Source: Mycobacterium sp. 1554424.7 (GTDB lineage Bacteria; Actinomycetota; Actinomycetes; Mycobacteriales; Mycobacteriaceae). From it: 64,000 bases of DNA. Position numbers and translations under genes: made by a program. Positions 1 to 10,272 of this stretch are shown piece by piece (positions within the stretch are counted from its first letter, which is position 1; each line of letters begins with the position of its first letter). Under the pieces are notes generated by a model, which searched no databases, had not been told where the DNA came from, and saw nothing but the letters and a program-made list of their open reading frames with translations. The stretch is taken from positions 57,088 to 121,087 of the forward strand of contig NZ_LZSE01000025.1 of the NCBI RefSeq assembly GCF_001665295.1. Direction: 5' to 3'.

Positions 1-13
1 CGTGTAAGCGGTT

Positions 14-1327
14 TCAGCCGAGCAGGGCGTCCACGAACGCGCCGGGTTCGAACGGTGCCAGATCGTCGGGTCCTTCGCCGAGCCCGACCAGCTTCACGGG
101 CACCCCGAGTTCCTGTTGGACACGGAAAACGATGCCGCCCTTGGCCGTTCCGTCCAGCTTGGTCAGGACGGCGCCGGTGATGTCGACGACGTCGGCGAAA
201 ACGCGCGCCTGGGCAAGACCGTTCTGGCCGATGGTGGCGTCGAGCACCAGCAGCACCTCGTCGACCGCGGCCCGCCGGGTCACCACCCGCTTGACCTTGT
301 CGAGTTCGTCCATCAGCCCGACCTTGGTGTGCAGCCGTCCGGCGGTGTCGATGACGACGACGTCGGCACCGGCGGCGATGCCCTTGTCGACGGCGTCGAA
401 CGCCACCGACGCCGGGTCGGCGCCCTCGGGCCCGCGCACCACGTCCGCGCCCACCCGCGCCGCCCAGGTTTGCAGCTGATCTGCGGCCGCGGCCCGGAAG
501 GTGTCGGCGGCGCCCAGCACGACGCGCCGCCCGTCGGCCACCAGCACCCGCGCCAGCTTGCCGACGGTGGTGGTCTTCCCGGTGCCGTTCACGCCGACGA
601 CCAGCAACACCGAGGGATGGTCGGCGTGCGGCAGCGCGCGGATCGAGCGGTCCATGCCGGGTTGCAGCTCGTTGATCAGGACGTCGCGCAGCACGGCCTT
701 CGCGTCGGCCTCGGTGCGCACGCTGCCGCTGGCCAGCCGGCTGCGCAGGTTCGACATCACCGACTCGGTGACGACGGGGCCCAGGTCGGCGACCAGTAGC
801 GTGTCCTCGACGTCCTGCCAGGAGTCCTCGTCCAGGTCGCCGCCGCCGATCAGGCCGAGCACGCTGCGCCCGAGCGCGTTCTGCGAGCGCGCCAGCCGGC
901 CGCGCAGCCGCTCCAGCCGGCCTTCGGGCGGCGCGATGGCCTCGATCTCGGCGGCCTCGGGCGCCGGCGCGGCTTCGGATGCCGGCGCCGCCTCGAGCAC
1001 AGGCGGCGGAGCCGGCGGGGCCTCGGGCGGCGGCGCGAACGTCTCGGGCTCCGGCAGTTCGACGTCGGAGATCGTGCGCCGTGGCGCGTCGCGGGGCACG
1101 GTCGCGTCGTCGCCTACCGCGGGCAGCCCGGTGGTGTCGAGTGTCGGCGTTTGGCTGAACGTGATGCCGGACGACGCGGTGTAGCCGCCGGAACGGTCGA
1201 GCGCCCCGGGCTCGGGGCGCGCCAGGCTGATCCTGCGGCGGCGGTACCGCACCAGGCCCAGGACCAGCGCGGCGATGACGACCAGGGTGGCGGCGACCGC
1301 GATCGCGATCCAAAGACCTTGGGACAC
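14..1327 (-). CDS. ftsY: Signal recognition particle receptor FtsY
   Basis: SRP receptor GTPase that docks ribosome-SRP complexes at the membrane. The 437-residue product has an N-terminal membrane segment (about residues 5-27) and a long acidic Pro/Ala/Glu linker to about residue 135. The NG domain follows. GTPase motifs are plain: the P-loop GVNGTGKTTTVGKLA, DTFRAAAADQL, the G3-type DTAGRLHTK and the G4-type TKLDGTAKGG. The N-terminal TM anchor plus acidic linker is the usual actinobacterial form. It lies downstream of smc on the same strand, as in M. tuberculosis (Rv2921c), but a lipoprotein gene separates the two here. The identity is secure from the motifs. Confidence 0.97.
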   Translation of the reverse strand: MSQGLWIAIAVAATLVVIAALVLGLVRYRRRRISLARPEPGALDRSGGYTASSGITFSQTPTLDTTGLPAVGDDATVPRDAPRRTISDVELPEPETFAPPPEAPPAPPPVLEAAPASEAAPAPEAAEIEAIAPPEGRLERLRGRLARSQNALGRSVLGLIGGGDLDEDSWQDVEDTLLVADLGPVVTESVMSNLRSRLASGSVRTEADAKAVLRDVLINELQPGMDRSIRALPHADHPSVLLVVGVNGTGKTTTVGKLARVLVADGRRVVLGAADTFRAAAADQLQTWAARVGADVVRGPEGADPASVAFDAVDKGIAAGADVVVIDTAGRLHTKVGLMDELDKVKRVVTRRAAVDEVLLVLDATIGQNGLAQARVFADVVDITGAVLTKLDGTAKGGIVFRVQQELGVPVKLVGLGEGPDDLAPFEPGAFVDALLG

Positions 1328-1403
1328 GCTGGCATTCTTTCAGGAGCCCTCGAGTCCACTGAACACAGCCGGACAACCGGGGCGCATCACGGCAGGGCCG
1401 TCG

Positions 1404-2060
1404 TCAGCCGCCAAGTCCCTTCTTGACGGCCGCGTCCTGCTTCTGGCCGACGTCGACGACGAAGTCCGGCGGCGGGAGCGGGCCCACCGCGCCAATGAAC
1501 TCCAGCGTGACGAAGGCTCGGCCCTCGGTGAACAGCAAGGCCGTCACACTCTTTGAACCATCCGGAGACTTGCCCGACATCGTGGTTCCACCCGTGCCGA
1601 CATTTGCTGGGGCCGTTTCGGGATTCGTGACCATGCCCTGTCCCGCCTTTGCCGCGTTAAGCGCGCTCGTGGCAGCGGCCGCATCCGGCAGGACCTGGAT
1701 GGTGTCGCGGATATGGACCTCCTTGACCGTGACACCGTCCTGATCCGCGGGGTGGGGTTGGGTGCTGAAGGTGATCGCAACGCCCGGTTGGCCATTGGGG
1801 TTCGTTGTCGCCTGGCCGGCGACGAAGGGCATCGGCGCATCGATATCTGTCGTCTGGATCAACAACCGGGTGTAATCGCTGGGCTGTGCCGGCGGCGAAG
1901 AAGGCGGAGCCGGGATCGCGGTTGTGGTGGCCACGGCTGTGCTCATCGCGGTGGCCGATGCCGGCGTCGCCGTGGACGACGACGAAGTGCCACTGCAGCC
2001 GGCCAGCGTCGCCGCCAGCGCCGCCGCCATGGCACCGGTAGCGATGCGGTTGGTCTCCAT
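1404..2060 (-). CDS. Putative lipoprotein of unknown function
   Basis: A 218-residue exported lipoprotein. The N-terminus has a hydrophobic Ala-rich signal peptide ending in the lipobox LAGC (Cys at about residue 22). A Ser/Thr/Ala/Pro-rich linker runs to about residue 60, followed by a globular domain that I do not recognise. An AAAGGA-like ribosome site lies about 10 nt before the ATG. It sits between smc and ftsY, which I recall as adjacent in M. tuberculosis, so it is an accessory insertion there. It should be anchored on the outer face of the plasma membrane. It may belong to one of the small mycobacterial lipoprotein families (Lpq/Lpp), but I cannot place it. Confidence 0.75.
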   Translation of the reverse strand: METNRIATGAMAAALAATLAGCSGTSSSSTATPASATAMSTAVATTTAIPAPPSSPPAQPSDYTRLLIQTTDIDAPMPFVAGQATTNPNGQPGVAITFSTQPHPADQDGVTVKEVHIRDTIQVLPDAAAATSALNAAKAGQGMVTNPETAPANVGTGGTTMSGKSPDGSKSVTALLFTEGRAFVTLEFIGAVGPLPPPDFVVDVGQKQDAAVKKGLGG

Positions 2061-2145
2061 TGGGGGGACGTCCTTTCTGCCCGCCCGGCGGGCCCCCCGA
2101 GTTCACAAGCGTCGGGTCGCTACCGATCCCAACAAATCGCTCTGC

Positions 2146-5100
2146 TCAGGACGGGTTGCCGACCAGCTGCTCCACCTGCTGGCCGCGCATCCGCTGGGAG
2201 ATCACCGCGGTGATGCCGTCGCCCTGCATGGTCACGCCGTACAGCGCGTCGGCGACCTCCATCGTGGGCTTCTGGTGGGTGATGATGATGATCTGCGAGC
2301 GGGCCCGCAGGAGTTCGAACAGGCTGATCAGGCGGCGCAGGTTCGTGTCGTCGAGCGCCGCCTCGACCTCGTCCATGATGTAGAACGGCGACGGGCGGGC
2401 CCGGAAGATGGCCACCAGCATGGCCACCGCCGTCAGCGCCTTCTCGCCGCCGGACAGCAAAGACAGCCGGGTGATCTTCTTGCCGGGCGGACGCGCCTCC
2501 ACCTCGATGCCGGTGGTGAGCATGTCGTCCGGATCGGTCAGCCGCAGCCGGCCCTCGCCGCCGGGGAACAGCACGGTGAAGACTTCCCGGAATTCGCGTT
2601 CGACGTCGACGAACGCGTCGTTAAAGACCTGTAGGATGCGCGCGTCGACGTCGGCGATGACGTCGAGCAGGTCCTTGCGGGCGGCCTTGACGTCCTCAAG
2701 CTGGGTGGACAGGAAGTTGTAGCGCTCCTCCAGCGCAGCAAACTCCTCCAGGGCCAGCGGGTTGACCCTGCCCAGCTCGGCTAATTCCTTCTCGGCCCGC
2801 TTGGCCCGGCGCTCCTGGGTGGCCCGGTCGTACGGGATCGGGGCCGGGGCGTAAACCTGCTCGCCGCGCTCGCGGGCCTGCTCGTACTCGGCCATTTCCA
2901 GGTCGGTCGGCGGCAGCTGATTCTCCGGCCCGTACTCGGCGATCAGGTCGTCCGGCGACATGCCGAACTGCTCGAGCACCATCTGCTCGAGCTGCTCTAT
3001 GCGCATCGCCGCCTGGGCGTTGGCCACCTCGTCGCGGTGCAGCGAGTCGGTGAGCTTGGCCAACCGGGCGCCCAGCGCGTTCACCTCGTCGCGCACCGTC
3101 GCCATCGCGGCCGTGCGCTGCCGGCGTTCGGCGACCAGCGCGTCGCGCATCGCCGATGCCGCGTCCACCACCCGGTCCAGCCGCGCCGCCAGCAGCCGCC
3201 CCGCGTCGGCGACGGCGCGGGCGGCGGCCGCGGCGCGCAGTCGCGCCTCGCGCGCCTGCTGGGCCCGCAGCCGCGCTTCGCGTTCGGCCGCGGCCGCGCG
3301 CCGCAGGGAGTCCGCCCGCCCGCGCACCGCGTTGGCGCGCTCCTCGGCCGTCCGCACGGCCAGCCGGGCCTCCACCTCCACGCCACGGGCGGTTTCGGCG
3401 GCGGCGGCGATCTGCAGACGGTTCGCCGGTTCGGCCGCGTCCACCTGCTGCGTCTCCTGGGCGTTGCGCAGCCGGGTCTCCAGCTCGGTGACCTCTTCGA
3501 CGGTCTGCGCGCGCCCCGCCTCGGCCTCCTCGCGCTGGCGCAGCAACCTGCCCCATTCGTCCTCGGCGGCGCGGGCGTCCTGCCCGAGCCTGCCCAACTG
3601 CTCGTACATCGCCGAGATGGCGGTGTCGGATTCGTTGAGCGCGGCCAGCGCCTGCTCGGCGGAATCCTGCCGCGCGGCCTGCTCGGTCAGCGCGCCGGAC
3701 AAAGCCGCGCTGAGCTGCGCCACCTGCGCTTCGGCGGCCGCCAGCTCGCTACCGGCCTTGTCGATCTCCGAGGTGAGCTCCAGCGTGGACAGCTTGCGGT
3801 CGGAACCCCCGCTCACCCAGCCCGCGCCCACCAGGTCGCCGTCGAGCGTGACCGCGCGCAACTGCGGGCGGGCCGCGACCAGGTCCAGCGCGTCGCCGAG
3901 GTCGTTGACGACCGCGACGCCGGACAGCATGGCGGTCATCGCCCCGCGCAGCCGCGGGGGCGCCTCGACCAGGTCGAGGGCCCACAGGGCGCCGCCGGGC
4001 AGGGCGACGGCCGGCGCGGGCTGATCGGCGGGCCAGTCGCCCAACACCAGGGCCGCGCGGCCGCCGTCGGCCTGCTTGAGGGCGGCGACCGCGGAGCGGG
4101 CCGCGCCGAAGCTGTCGGCCGCCAGCGCGTCGGCCGCGGATCCGAGCACCGCGGCCAGCGCCGTCTCGTAGCCGGAGCGCACCTTGACCAGCTTGGCGAT
4201 GGGGCCGAAAAGCCCTGTGCCGGCGTGGTTTTGGGCGAGCCACGCCGCACCGTCCTTGCGCTCCAGCCCGACCGAGAGCGCGTCGATGCGGGCGCGCAGC
4301 GACGCGACTTCCCGTTCGGCGCCCCGCTCGGCGGCCTGCAGCTCGGCGACGCGTTCGTCGGCCAGCCGCAACGCGGCCACGGTCCGCTCGTGATGCTCGT
4401 CGAGGCCCACCTCGCCCTGGTCCAGCTCGCCGACGCGCGCTTGCACGGTCTCGAATTCGGCGCGGGTCTGCTGCGCGCGGGCGGCGGCCTCCTCGATGCG
4501 CTCGGACAGCCGCGCGACGCTGTCGTCGATCGATTCGACGCGCGCCCGCATGGTCTCCACCTGCCCGGCCAGCCGCGCCAGGCCCTCCCGACGGTCCGCC
4601 TCCGCGCGCACCGCCGCCAGGTGCGCCTGGTCGGCCTCGGCGGCCTCGGCCTCGCGCTCGGCCAATTCGGCGCGGGCCGCGTCCAGGCGGGTGCGCGCCG
4701 CGGCCAGCTCCGCCAGCAGCCGCTGCTCTGTCACCTCCACCTGCTGGGCTTCGGCCTCCAACTCCTCGGGGTTTCTGGGGTCGGTGTCGCTCGTCGTCAC
4801 CGGCTCGACGTCGAGATGCTGGGCGCGTTCGCTGGCGATGCGCACCGTGGCGGCGACGCGCTCGGCCAGGGCCGACAGCCCGAACCAGGTGTGCTGGACC
4901 GATTCGGCCCGGCCCGAGAGCTCGGCGAGCGCGGTCTCGTGCGCGGCCAGCTCCTGCGAGGCCACCTCCAGGCGGGATGCGGCCTCGTCGTGCTCGCGGC
5001 GCATGCGGGCCTCGGCCTCGAAGATCGCGTCGCGCTCCACCTGGCGGCTGACCAGGTCGTCGGCGGCCAGCCGCAGCTTCGCGTCGCGCAGGTCGGCCTG

Positions 5101-5754
5101 GATGGTCTGGGCGCGACGGGCCACCTCCGCCTGGCGGCCCAACGGCTTGAGCTGGCGGCGCAGCTCGGTGGTCAGGTCGGACAGGCGGGCCAGGTTGGCC
5201 TGCATCGCGTCGAGTTTGCGCAGCGCCTTTTCCTTGCGCTTGCGGTGCTTGAGCACGCCGGCGGCCTCTTCAATGAAGGCCCGGCGATCCTCCGGTCGCG
5301 ACTGCAGGATCTCGTCGAGCTTGCCCTGCCCGACGATGACGTGCATCTCGCGGCCGATGCCCGAGTCGCTCAACAGCTCCTGGACATCCATCAAACGGCA
5401 ACTGCTGCCGTTGATTTCGTATTCGCTGGCGCCGTCGCGGAACATCCGGCGCGTGATCGACACCTCGGAGTACTCGATGGGCAGCGCGTTGTCGGAGTTG
5501 TCGATGGTGACGGTGACCTCGGCGCGGCCCAACGGCGCCCGCGAGGAGGTGCCGGCGAAGATGACGTCCTCCATCTTCCCGCCGCGCAGCGTCTTTGCCC
5601 CCTGCTCCCCCATCACCCACGCCAGCGCGTCGACGACGTTGGATTTGCCGGAACCGTTGGGTCCGACGACGGCGGTAATGCCCGGCTCGAAGCGCAGAGT
5701 CGTCGGCGAAGCGAAGGACTTGAAGCCCTTCAGCGTCAGACTCTTGAGGTACAC
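2146..5754 (-). CDS. smc: Chromosome segregation protein SMC
   Basis: A 1202-residue SMC ATPase. The N-terminal Walker [15 protein letters not shown] lies at about residues 31-44. Two long coiled-coil arms rich in Ala, Glu and Arg flank a hinge at about residues 490-660 (around the [20 protein letters not shown] stretch). The C-terminal head has the signature [13 protein letters not shown] and the Walker [14 protein letters not shown]. Length and order are normal for bacterial SMC. It compacts and resolves newly replicated chromosomes, normally with ScpA and ScpB, which are not in this window. It is transcribed toward the lipoprotein gene and ftsY and is divergent from the PE_PGRS gene. Confidence 0.97.
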   Translation of the reverse strand: MYLKSLTLKGFKSFASPTTLRFEPGITAVVGPNGSGKSNVVDALAWVMGEQGAKTLRGGKMEDVIFAGTSSRAPLGRAEVTVTIDNSDNALPIEYSEVSITRRMFRDGASEYEINGSSCRLMDVQELLSDSGIGREMHVIVGQGKLDEILQSRPEDRRAFIEEAAGVLKHRKRKEKALRKLDAMQANLARLSDLTTELRRQLKPLGRQAEVARRAQTIQADLRDAKLRLAADDLVSRQVERDAIFEAEARMRREHDEAASRLEVASQELAAHETALAELSGRAESVQHTWFGLSALAERVAATVRIASERAQHLDVEPVTTSDTDPRNPEELEAEAQQVEVTEQRLLAELAAARTRLDAARAELAEREAEAAEADQAHLAAVRAEADRREGLARLAGQVETMRARVESIDDSVARLSERIEEAAARAQQTRAEFETVQARVGELDQGEVGLDEHHERTVAALRLADERVAELQAAERGAEREVASLRARIDALSVGLERKDGAAWLAQNHAGTGLFGPIAKLVKVRSGYETALAAVLGSAADALAADSFGAARSAVAALKQADGGRAALVLGDWPADQPAPAVALPGGALWALDLVEAPPRLRGAMTAMLSGVAVVNDLGDALDLVAARPQLRAVTLDGDLVGAGWVSGGSDRKLSTLELTSEIDKAGSELAAAEAQVAQLSAALSGALTEQAARQDSAEQALAALNESDTAISAMYEQLGRLGQDARAAEDEWGRLLRQREEAEAGRAQTVEEVTELETRLRNAQETQQVDAAEPANRLQIAAAAETARGVEVEARLAVRTAEERANAVRGRADSLRRAAAAEREARLRAQQAREARLRAAAAARAVADAGRLLAARLDRVVDAASAMRDALVAERRQRTAAMATVRDEVNALGARLAKLTDSLHRDEVANAQAAMRIEQLEQMVLEQFGMSPDDLIAEYGPENQLPPTDLEMAEYEQARERGEQVYAPAPIPYDRATQERRAKRAEKELAELGRVNPLALEEFAALEERYNFLSTQLEDVKAARKDLLDVIADVDARILQVFNDAFVDVEREFREVFTVLFPGGEGRLRLTDPDDMLTTGIEVEARPPGKKITRLSLLSGGEKALTAVAMLVAIFRARPSPFYIMDEVEAALDDTNLRRLISLFELLRARSQIIIITHQKPTMEVADALYGVTMQGDGITAVISQRMRGQQVEQLVGNPS

Positions 5755-5939
5755 AGCGCGCCAGACTACCGGTCAAATTGCCGGCGCCCGGCTTCGCCGA
5801 GGGGTGTCGTGGTGCTTCAAATTTGCCTGGCGTTCACACTCCGACGCACTGGTCACAGTGGCCACATCCGTCACGAGAAACGGTCGGCCACGGCGGGCAA
5901 ACAACGCCGAAACACTTCGAGAAACCCGGACGCCATGCC

Positions 5940-5982
5940 CGATACGGATGTATCGTGCATCTCACCCGATACGAATGTATTG
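5940..5982. promoter_or_regulatory. Tandem inverted repeats, candidate operator of the PE_PGRS gene
   Basis: CGATACGGATGTATCG (5940-5955) is a perfect palindrome with 6-bp arms and a GGAT centre. CGATACGAATGTATTG (5967-5982) repeats it 27 bp later with one arm mismatch. They end 38 bp before the GTG of the PE_PGRS gene, where a promoter would lie, in the smc/PE_PGRS divergent gap. Paired short palindromes of this kind are typical of TetR-family operators, but no regulator gene is adjacent. The operator role is inferred. Confidence 0.45.
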
Positions 5983-6020
5983 CGCCTGTCGGCGGGCGTG
6001 ACCGACCTGGAGGTTCCACG

Positions 6021-7667
6021 GTGTCTTTTTTCATCGCGCTGCCCGAGGCAGTGTCAGCGGCGGCCTCCGACCTGGGCCGTCTCGGTTCGACGATCAGCGC
6101 GGCCAACGCGGCCGCGGCGGCCCCGACGACGGGGCTGCTGGCCGCGGGCGCCGACGAGGTGTCCGAGGCCATAGCCGCGCTGTTCGGGTCGCACGCCACG
6201 GCATATCAGGCGCTCACCGCCGAGGCGGACGCGTTTCATCAGCAGTTTGTGCAGCTCTTGAACGGGGGCGCCGCGGCCTATGCGGCGGCCGAGGCCGCCA
6301 ACGCCAACCCGCTGCAGACCCTGGAGCAGCAGTTGCTGGACGCGATCAATGCGCCCTTCGAGGCGGCGGTGGGTCGCCCGCTGATCGGCAATGGCGCCAA
6401 CGCGCCGGCGGGGTCCGGGGCCGCCGGCGGGGACGGTGGGCTGTTGTTGGGTAACGGCGGCAACGGCGGTTCGGGCTCGGCCGGCCAAGACGGCGGCGCC
6501 GGAGGGAATGCCGGGCTGATCGGCGCGCCCGGGGCCGGCGCCACCGGAGGCTCAGGTGCCGCCGGCGGGTTAGGTGGCAACGGCGGCTTGCTATGGGGCA
6601 CACCGGGTGTCGGCGGCGCAGGCGGGACCGGCGGTGGGACCGGCGGCGGTGGCGGCAATGCGGGGTTGTTCGGGGTTGGCGGTGCCGGCGGTGTCGGCGG
6701 GGACAACCCGGCCGGGACCGGCGGGACTGGCGGTTTCGGCGGCAACGGCGGCCGTCTCGTGGGAATCGGCGGCCAGGGGGGGACCGGCGGTGCGGGTATA
6801 AGCGGCGGTACCGGTGGCCAGGGCGGTTTGTCGGAGAGCCTGTTCGTCGCAGCCGGCGGTGACGGGGGCACCGGCGGCAGCGGGACCACGGGCCCCGGCG
6901 GGACAGGCGGGCTTGGTGGCGATGCCACCGGCGAGAGCGTCTACGGAGTCGACGTCGCGATCGCCGGCCACGGCGGCACCGGCGGAGTCTCTAGCGCCGG
7001 AATTGGCGGGGACGGCGGCGCCGGCGGGGTGGGCTCGTCCCGCGGAGTCTTCGCATTGGAACTGCTCAGCGGTGGAGCCGGCGGGGTGGGTGGAACCGGC
7101 TTCAGCGGCGGCGGGGCCGGCGGTGCCGGCGGAACGGGCCTCGCTCAATTTGGCACTGGCATTGTCGCCGGCGGCGCAGGCGGGGCCGGGGGTACTGCCA
7201 CCACCGCCGGCGTCGGCGGGCATGGCGGCGCCGGCGGCCAGGCAGTCGGGCTCTTTAACATTAACGACGCCGGCGCCGGCGGGGCTGGTGGGGCCGGCGG
7301 CGGCGCCGCCACCACCGGCGGCGCCGGCGGGGCCGGCGGCCAGGGCACCGGGATCATCGCCCAAGGCGGCCACGGTGGACACGGGGGCGCAACTTCCGGT
7401 ACTCAGGCCGGCAGCGGCGGAGACGGCGGCAACGGCGTTGGGATCCTCCTCGGCAACGGCGGGGATGGCGGAAACGCCGGCACCGGGGGCAGCGCGGCTG
7501 CCGCGGGAGGCAATGGCGGTAACTCCGGATACATCCAAGGCGGCAACCACTACTCAGGGCTTATCGGAAACGGCGGCAACGGCGGCGACGGCGCCAACGG
7601 CGGGCCCGGCGGCAAGGGCGGCCTGAAGGCCGTCATCGGGGTGGACGGTCACGACGGGAACCCCTAG
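6021..7667 (+). CDS. PE_PGRS family protein
   Basis: I start this at the GTG at 6021, preceded by a GGAGG ribosome site (6008-6013); the 548-residue product then begins with a canonical PE domain. The LPE motif lies at residues 7-9, and a Y-A-A-A-E motif matching the ESX/type VII secretion signal YxxxD/E lies at about residues 92-96. A linker with GRPLIGNG (about residues 117-124) is typical of PE_PGRS proteins. About 420 residues of GGxGGx repeats follow. No PPE partner or ESX gene is adjacent. It is predicted to be exported by ESX-5 and displayed on the cell surface; function unknown. It interrupts the smc-acyP order seen in M. tuberculosis. Confidence 0.92.
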   Translation: MSFFIALPEAVSAAASDLGRLGSTISAANAAAAAPTTGLLAAGADEVSEAIAALFGSHATAYQALTAEADAFHQQFVQLLNGGAAAYAAAEAANANPLQTLEQQLLDAINAPFEAAVGRPLIGNGANAPAGSGAAGGDGGLLLGNGGNGGSGSAGQDGGAGGNAGLIGAPGAGATGGSGAAGGLGGNGGLLWGTPGVGGAGGTGGGTGGGGGNAGLFGVGGAGGVGGDNPAGTGGTGGFGGNGGRLVGIGGQGGTGGAGISGGTGGQGGLSESLFVAAGGDGGTGGSGTTGPGGTGGLGGDATGESVYGVDVAIAGHGGTGGVSSAGIGGDGGAGGVGSSRGVFALELLSGGAGGVGGTGFSGGGAGGAGGTGLAQFGTGIVAGGAGGAGGTATTAGVGGHGGAGGQAVGLFNINDAGAGGAGGAGGGAATTGGAGGAGGQGTGIIAQGGHGGHGGATSGTQAGSGGDGGNGVGILLGNGGDGGNAGTGGSAAAAGGNGGNSGYIQGGNHYSGLIGNGGNGGDGANGGPGGKGGLKAVIGVDGHDGNP

Positions 7668-7720
7668 CTTCTCGCCGCGCTACTGGGCAAGTTGGTGTAG
7701 CCGGCCGTCCGCCGACAGCG

Positions 7721-8014
7721 TCAGCGCTCGACGAATCCGGCGAACCGCTCCGCGGGTTCCGACCAATCCGCGACCACCTTGTCCACGCGGCCGGGCCGGG
7801 AAGGCCACGCGGCGCCGCCTTCCAGCAGCCGCAGAAGCTTCTCCGCGGCCTCCCGCGGACCCTGAGCCACCACCAGCACCCGGCCGTCGGCCTGGTTGGC
7901 CGCGTAGCCGGTGAGGCCAAGCTCCAACGCGCGGGCGCGGGTCCACCAGCGGAAACCGACCCCCTGGACGCTGCCGTGCACCCAGGCGGTAAGCCGGACG
8001 TCAGGCTGGGGCAT
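7721..8014 (-). CDS. acyP: Acylphosphatase
   Basis: A 97-residue acylphosphatase that hydrolyses carboxyl-phosphate bonds of small acyl phosphates in the cytosol. The signature VHGSVQGVGFRWW carries the active-site Arg, and GYAANQADGRVLVVAQG contains the catalytic Asn region. The start at 8014 gives MPQPDVRL, which matches the recalled M. tuberculosis AcyP N-terminus in length; an ATG three codons upstream (8023) is also possible. Either start overlaps the end of the OsmC gene on the same strand, so translation is probably coupled. Corresponds to Rv2922A. Confidence 0.93.
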   Translation of the reverse strand: MPQPDVRLTAWVHGSVQGVGFRWWTRARALELGLTGYAANQADGRVLVVAQGPREAAEKLLRLLEGGAAWPSRPGRVDKVVADWSEPAERFAGFVER

Positions 8015-8423
8015 CTGAGGCATCGGCGATCTCGAAGTTGACGGTCGTGCCGGATTTCAGGGTGCGCCCGACGGTGCAAACCAGGTCGACCGCCCGGTTG
8101 GCGACGACCAGCACCCGCTGCTTCTCCTCGTCGGACAGCCCGGACAGGTCGAGCTCGAGCGTCTCCTCCAGCAGCGGATAGCGCTCCTGCTCGCGGTCGG
8201 CGGGCCCGGACACCCTGACCACCGCTTTGTAGTCGTCGCCGAGCCGGCGGGCCAGCGGCTCGTCGGTGGACATGCCGCTGCACGCGGCCAGCGCGATCTT
8301 GAGCAGCTCGCCCGGGGTGAACACGCCCTCGACGTCCTCCGAACCGACGAGCACCTGCGCGCCGCGCGAGCTGTACCCGGTGTAGCGGCGCGTTCCGGTG
8401 CGTTCGACCCACAGTTGCGTCAT
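8001..8423 (-). CDS. OsmC/Ohr family protein
   Basis: A 140-residue OsmC-like protein beginning MTQLWVERTG at the ATG at 8423. The family reduces organic hydroperoxides with two Cys residues. Here they are seen in ALAACSGMS (about residue 48) and DLVCTVGRT (about residue 114), the usual spacing. It is followed by acyP with a short overlap and is divergent from the PIG-L gene, as recalled for Rv2923c. The role is thiol-dependent peroxide detoxification in the cytosol. The substrate cannot be read from sequence, so I use the family name only. Confidence 0.88.
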   Translation of the reverse strand: MTQLWVERTGTRRYTGYSSRGAQVLVGSEDVEGVFTPGELLKIALAACSGMSTDEPLARRLGDDYKAVVRVSGPADREQERYPLLEETLELDLSGLSDEEKQRVLVVANRAVDLVCTVGRTLKSGTTVNFEIADASDAPA

Positions 8424-8475
8424 GGCTTCTTTTCTACCGGGCGGCCGTTGCGGCGCGGCGGGCATACTGCCTTGC

Positions 8476-9252
8476 ATGGCCACCGTCGTCGCATTCCACG
8501 CCCATCCGGACGACGAGGTGATCCTCACCGGCGGCACGCTGGCGCGGGCGGCGGCGGGCGGCCATCGCGTCGTTCTCGTCACCGCGACCGACGGGCGCGT
8601 GCACAACGACGACGACGAGCTACGGCTGAACGAATTGCGTTCAAGCGCAAGCATTCTCGGAGTGCACCGGCTCGAGTGCCTCGGCTACGCCGACAGCGGT
8701 TACGGTCCCGACTTCTACCCGGATCCACCCGGACGCGTCAGGTTCGGGCGGGCCGGCGTCGACGAGGCGGCGGGGCGGCTCGCGGCAATACTCCGCGATG
8801 AAGACGCCGATCTTTTGCTCAGCTACGAGCGCAACGGCGGCTATGGCCACCGCGATCATGTGCAGGTGCACCACGTCGGCAAGCGGGCCGCCGAACTCGC
8901 CGCGACACCGCGCGTGCTCGAGGCGACGATGCCCCGCGAACTGCTGGTGCGGATCGGCTCTCTCGCCCGCCGGCTGCGGCTGCCGGCGCCCTACGACCTG
9001 GATATCGCGCGCACGGCCTACGCGCCCAAAGCGACCATCACCCACCGGATCAACGTCTTCGGGTTCGCGCGGCAGAAGCGGGACGCAATCGCCGCCCACC
9101 GCTCGCAGCTCGGCAATTCCGCCGCGGCCGCGCGCCTATTTGGGGTGCTGCTTCGGCTGCCGCCGCAGGCGTCCGGCCTACTGTTTCCCTACGAGTGGTT
9201 CGTCGACCCGGCCCTACCGCCCGGCGCTTTGCGCCGCGACATCTTCGACTGA
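8476..9252 (+). CDS. PIG-L/LmbE family deacetylase
   Basis: A 258-residue zinc-dependent N-deacetylase-like protein. The start at 8476 gives MATVVAFHAHPDDEVILTGG, in which AHPDDE holds the metal-binding His and Asp. A second metal His lies in YGHRDHVQVH (about residues 123-132). The family includes MshB and Mca, which deacetylate GlcNAc-inositol compounds or mycothiol conjugates, and the PIG-L enzymes of GPI synthesis. This one is outside the usual mshB/mca context, so the substrate is unknown. It is divergent from osmC and convergent with fpg; a 90-bp palindromic repeat fills the gap to fpg. Confidence 0.85.
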   Translation: MATVVAFHAHPDDEVILTGGTLARAAAGGHRVVLVTATDGRVHNDDDELRLNELRSSASILGVHRLECLGYADSGYGPDFYPDPPGRVRFGRAGVDEAAGRLAAILRDEDADLLLSYERNGGYGHRDHVQVHHVGKRAAELAATPRVLEATMPRELLVRIGSLARRLRLPAPYDLDIARTAYAPKATITHRINVFGFARQKRDAIAAHRSQLGNSAAAARLFGVLLRLPPQASGLLFPYEWFVDPALPPGALRRDIFD

Positions 9253-9281
9253 GCACATCGAGTGTGCGCCGGCGGCTTTGC

Positions 9282-9371
9282 GTGTGCACTCACGGCTTTG
9301 CGTGTGCGTCCAGGGCGGGTTTCCGGCCGGATTTCCACCCACACTTCCCACTCAAAGCCCAGGCTTCACAC
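9282..9371. repeat. 90-bp imperfect palindromic intergenic repeat, copy A
   Basis: This stretch runs from GTGTGCACTCACGGCTTTG to a closing TTCACAC, between convergent PIG-L and fpg genes. It matches a second 90-bp element at 53717-53806 in length, in both ends and in internal blocks (CACGGCTTTG, TGTGCGTC, GGGCGG, AGCC). A direct repeat CGGCTTTGCGTGTGC occurs at 9272-9286 and 9293-9307. It could form a stem between the two convergent genes and act as a terminator. Confidence 0.7.
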
Positions 9372-9408
9372 GCAACGTCGAGGACCGAGCGCCACACACT
9401 CAACGCCG

Positions 9409-10272
9409 TCAGCGCACACTCGAAACCCGTGGGCGCGGTTGGCATTTCGGGCAGTAGAACGACGACCGGTTCATGAACTTCTCCCGGCGTATCACCGCGC
9501 CGCAGCGCCGGCACGGCTCGCCTTCGCGGCCGTAGGCGTCCAGGGACCGGTCGAAGTATCCCGACTCTCCGTTGACGTTGACGTAGAGCGAGTCGAACGA
9601 AGTACCGCCCTTGGCCAGCGCCTCGCGCATCACCTCGGCGGCGGCGTCCAGCACGGCGGTCAGCTGACGGCGGCTCAGGGTCGAGGCGATCCGCGCGCCG
9701 TTGACCTTGGCCCGCCACAACGCCTCGTCGGCGTAGATGTTGCCGATTCCCGACACCACCTGCTGATCGAGGAGCTGTCTCTTGATCTCGGAAGGCTTGC
9801 GCCGCAACACCTTTACCACCGCGTCGGCGTCGAACCGGGGATCCAGCGGGTCGCGCGCCAGGTGGGCGACGGGCACCGGGACCACGCTGCCGTCGACGGT
9901 CACCAGGTCGGCGAGCATCCAGCCGCCGAACGTCCGCTGGTCGGCGAAGCTCAACACCGTGCCGTCGTCGAGCAGCGCGGAGATGCGCACGTGGTCGGCG
10001 CGTGGCACCTTCCCCAGCAGCATCTGCCCGCTCATGCCGAGGTGAACGACGAGCGCCGCGTCCGGGTCGTCCAGCAGCAGCCACAGGTATTTGCCGCGCC
10101 GGTCGGTTCCCGCGATCTTCGCGTCGAGCAGCCGCGCGGTCAGGTCGGCGGGCCCGGCCTCGTGGCGGCGCACCGCGCGCGGATGGTGCACGCGGACCGC
10201 GGTGATCGTCTTGCCCACCACGTGGGCCTGCAAGCCGCGGCGCACCACCTCGACTTCGGGCAGTTCGGGCAT
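9409..10272 (-). CDS. mutM: Formamidopyrimidine-DNA glycosylase (MutM)
   Basis: A 287-residue bifunctional glycosylase/AP lyase that removes 8-oxoguanine and formamidopyrimidines. The product begins MPELPEVE, whose Pro after Met processing is the catalytic residue and Glu the general acid. The C-terminal zinc finger [21 protein letters not shown] is complete. The start ATG at 10272 abuts the stop of rnc at 10273. It is the Rv2924c orthologue, last gene of a DUF177-rnc-fpg run. Length and residues are normal. Confidence 0.96.
   Translation of the reverse strand: MPELPEVEVVRRGLQAHVVGKTITAVRVHHPRAVRRHEAGPADLTARLLDAKIAGTDRRGKYLWLLLDDPDAALVVHLGMSGQMLLGKVPRADHVRISALLDDGTVLSFADQRTFGGWMLADLVTVDGSVVPVPVAHLARDPLDPRFDADAVVKVLRRKPSEIKRQLLDQQVVSGIGNIYADEALWRAKVNGARIASTLSRRQLTAVLDAAAEVMREALAKGGTSFDSLYVNVNGESGYFDRSLDAYGREGEPCRRCGAVIRREKFMNRSSFYCPKCQPRPRVSSVR

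Noticed and set aside
5778-6020. An earlier start for the PE_PGRS gene at 5778
   Set aside because: The added 81 residues have no family match, and the GTG at 6021 has a GGAGG site and begins exactly with the PE domain.
3037-6174. A 1045-codon open frame on the plus strand across smc
   Set aside because: It is the complement of smc and has the low-complexity Arg/Gly/Leu composition of a shadow frame, with no domain.
6021-7667. PGRS tract as a tandem-repeat array without coding function
   Set aside because: The reading frame is unbroken for 548 codons and starts with an intact PE domain and secretion motif.
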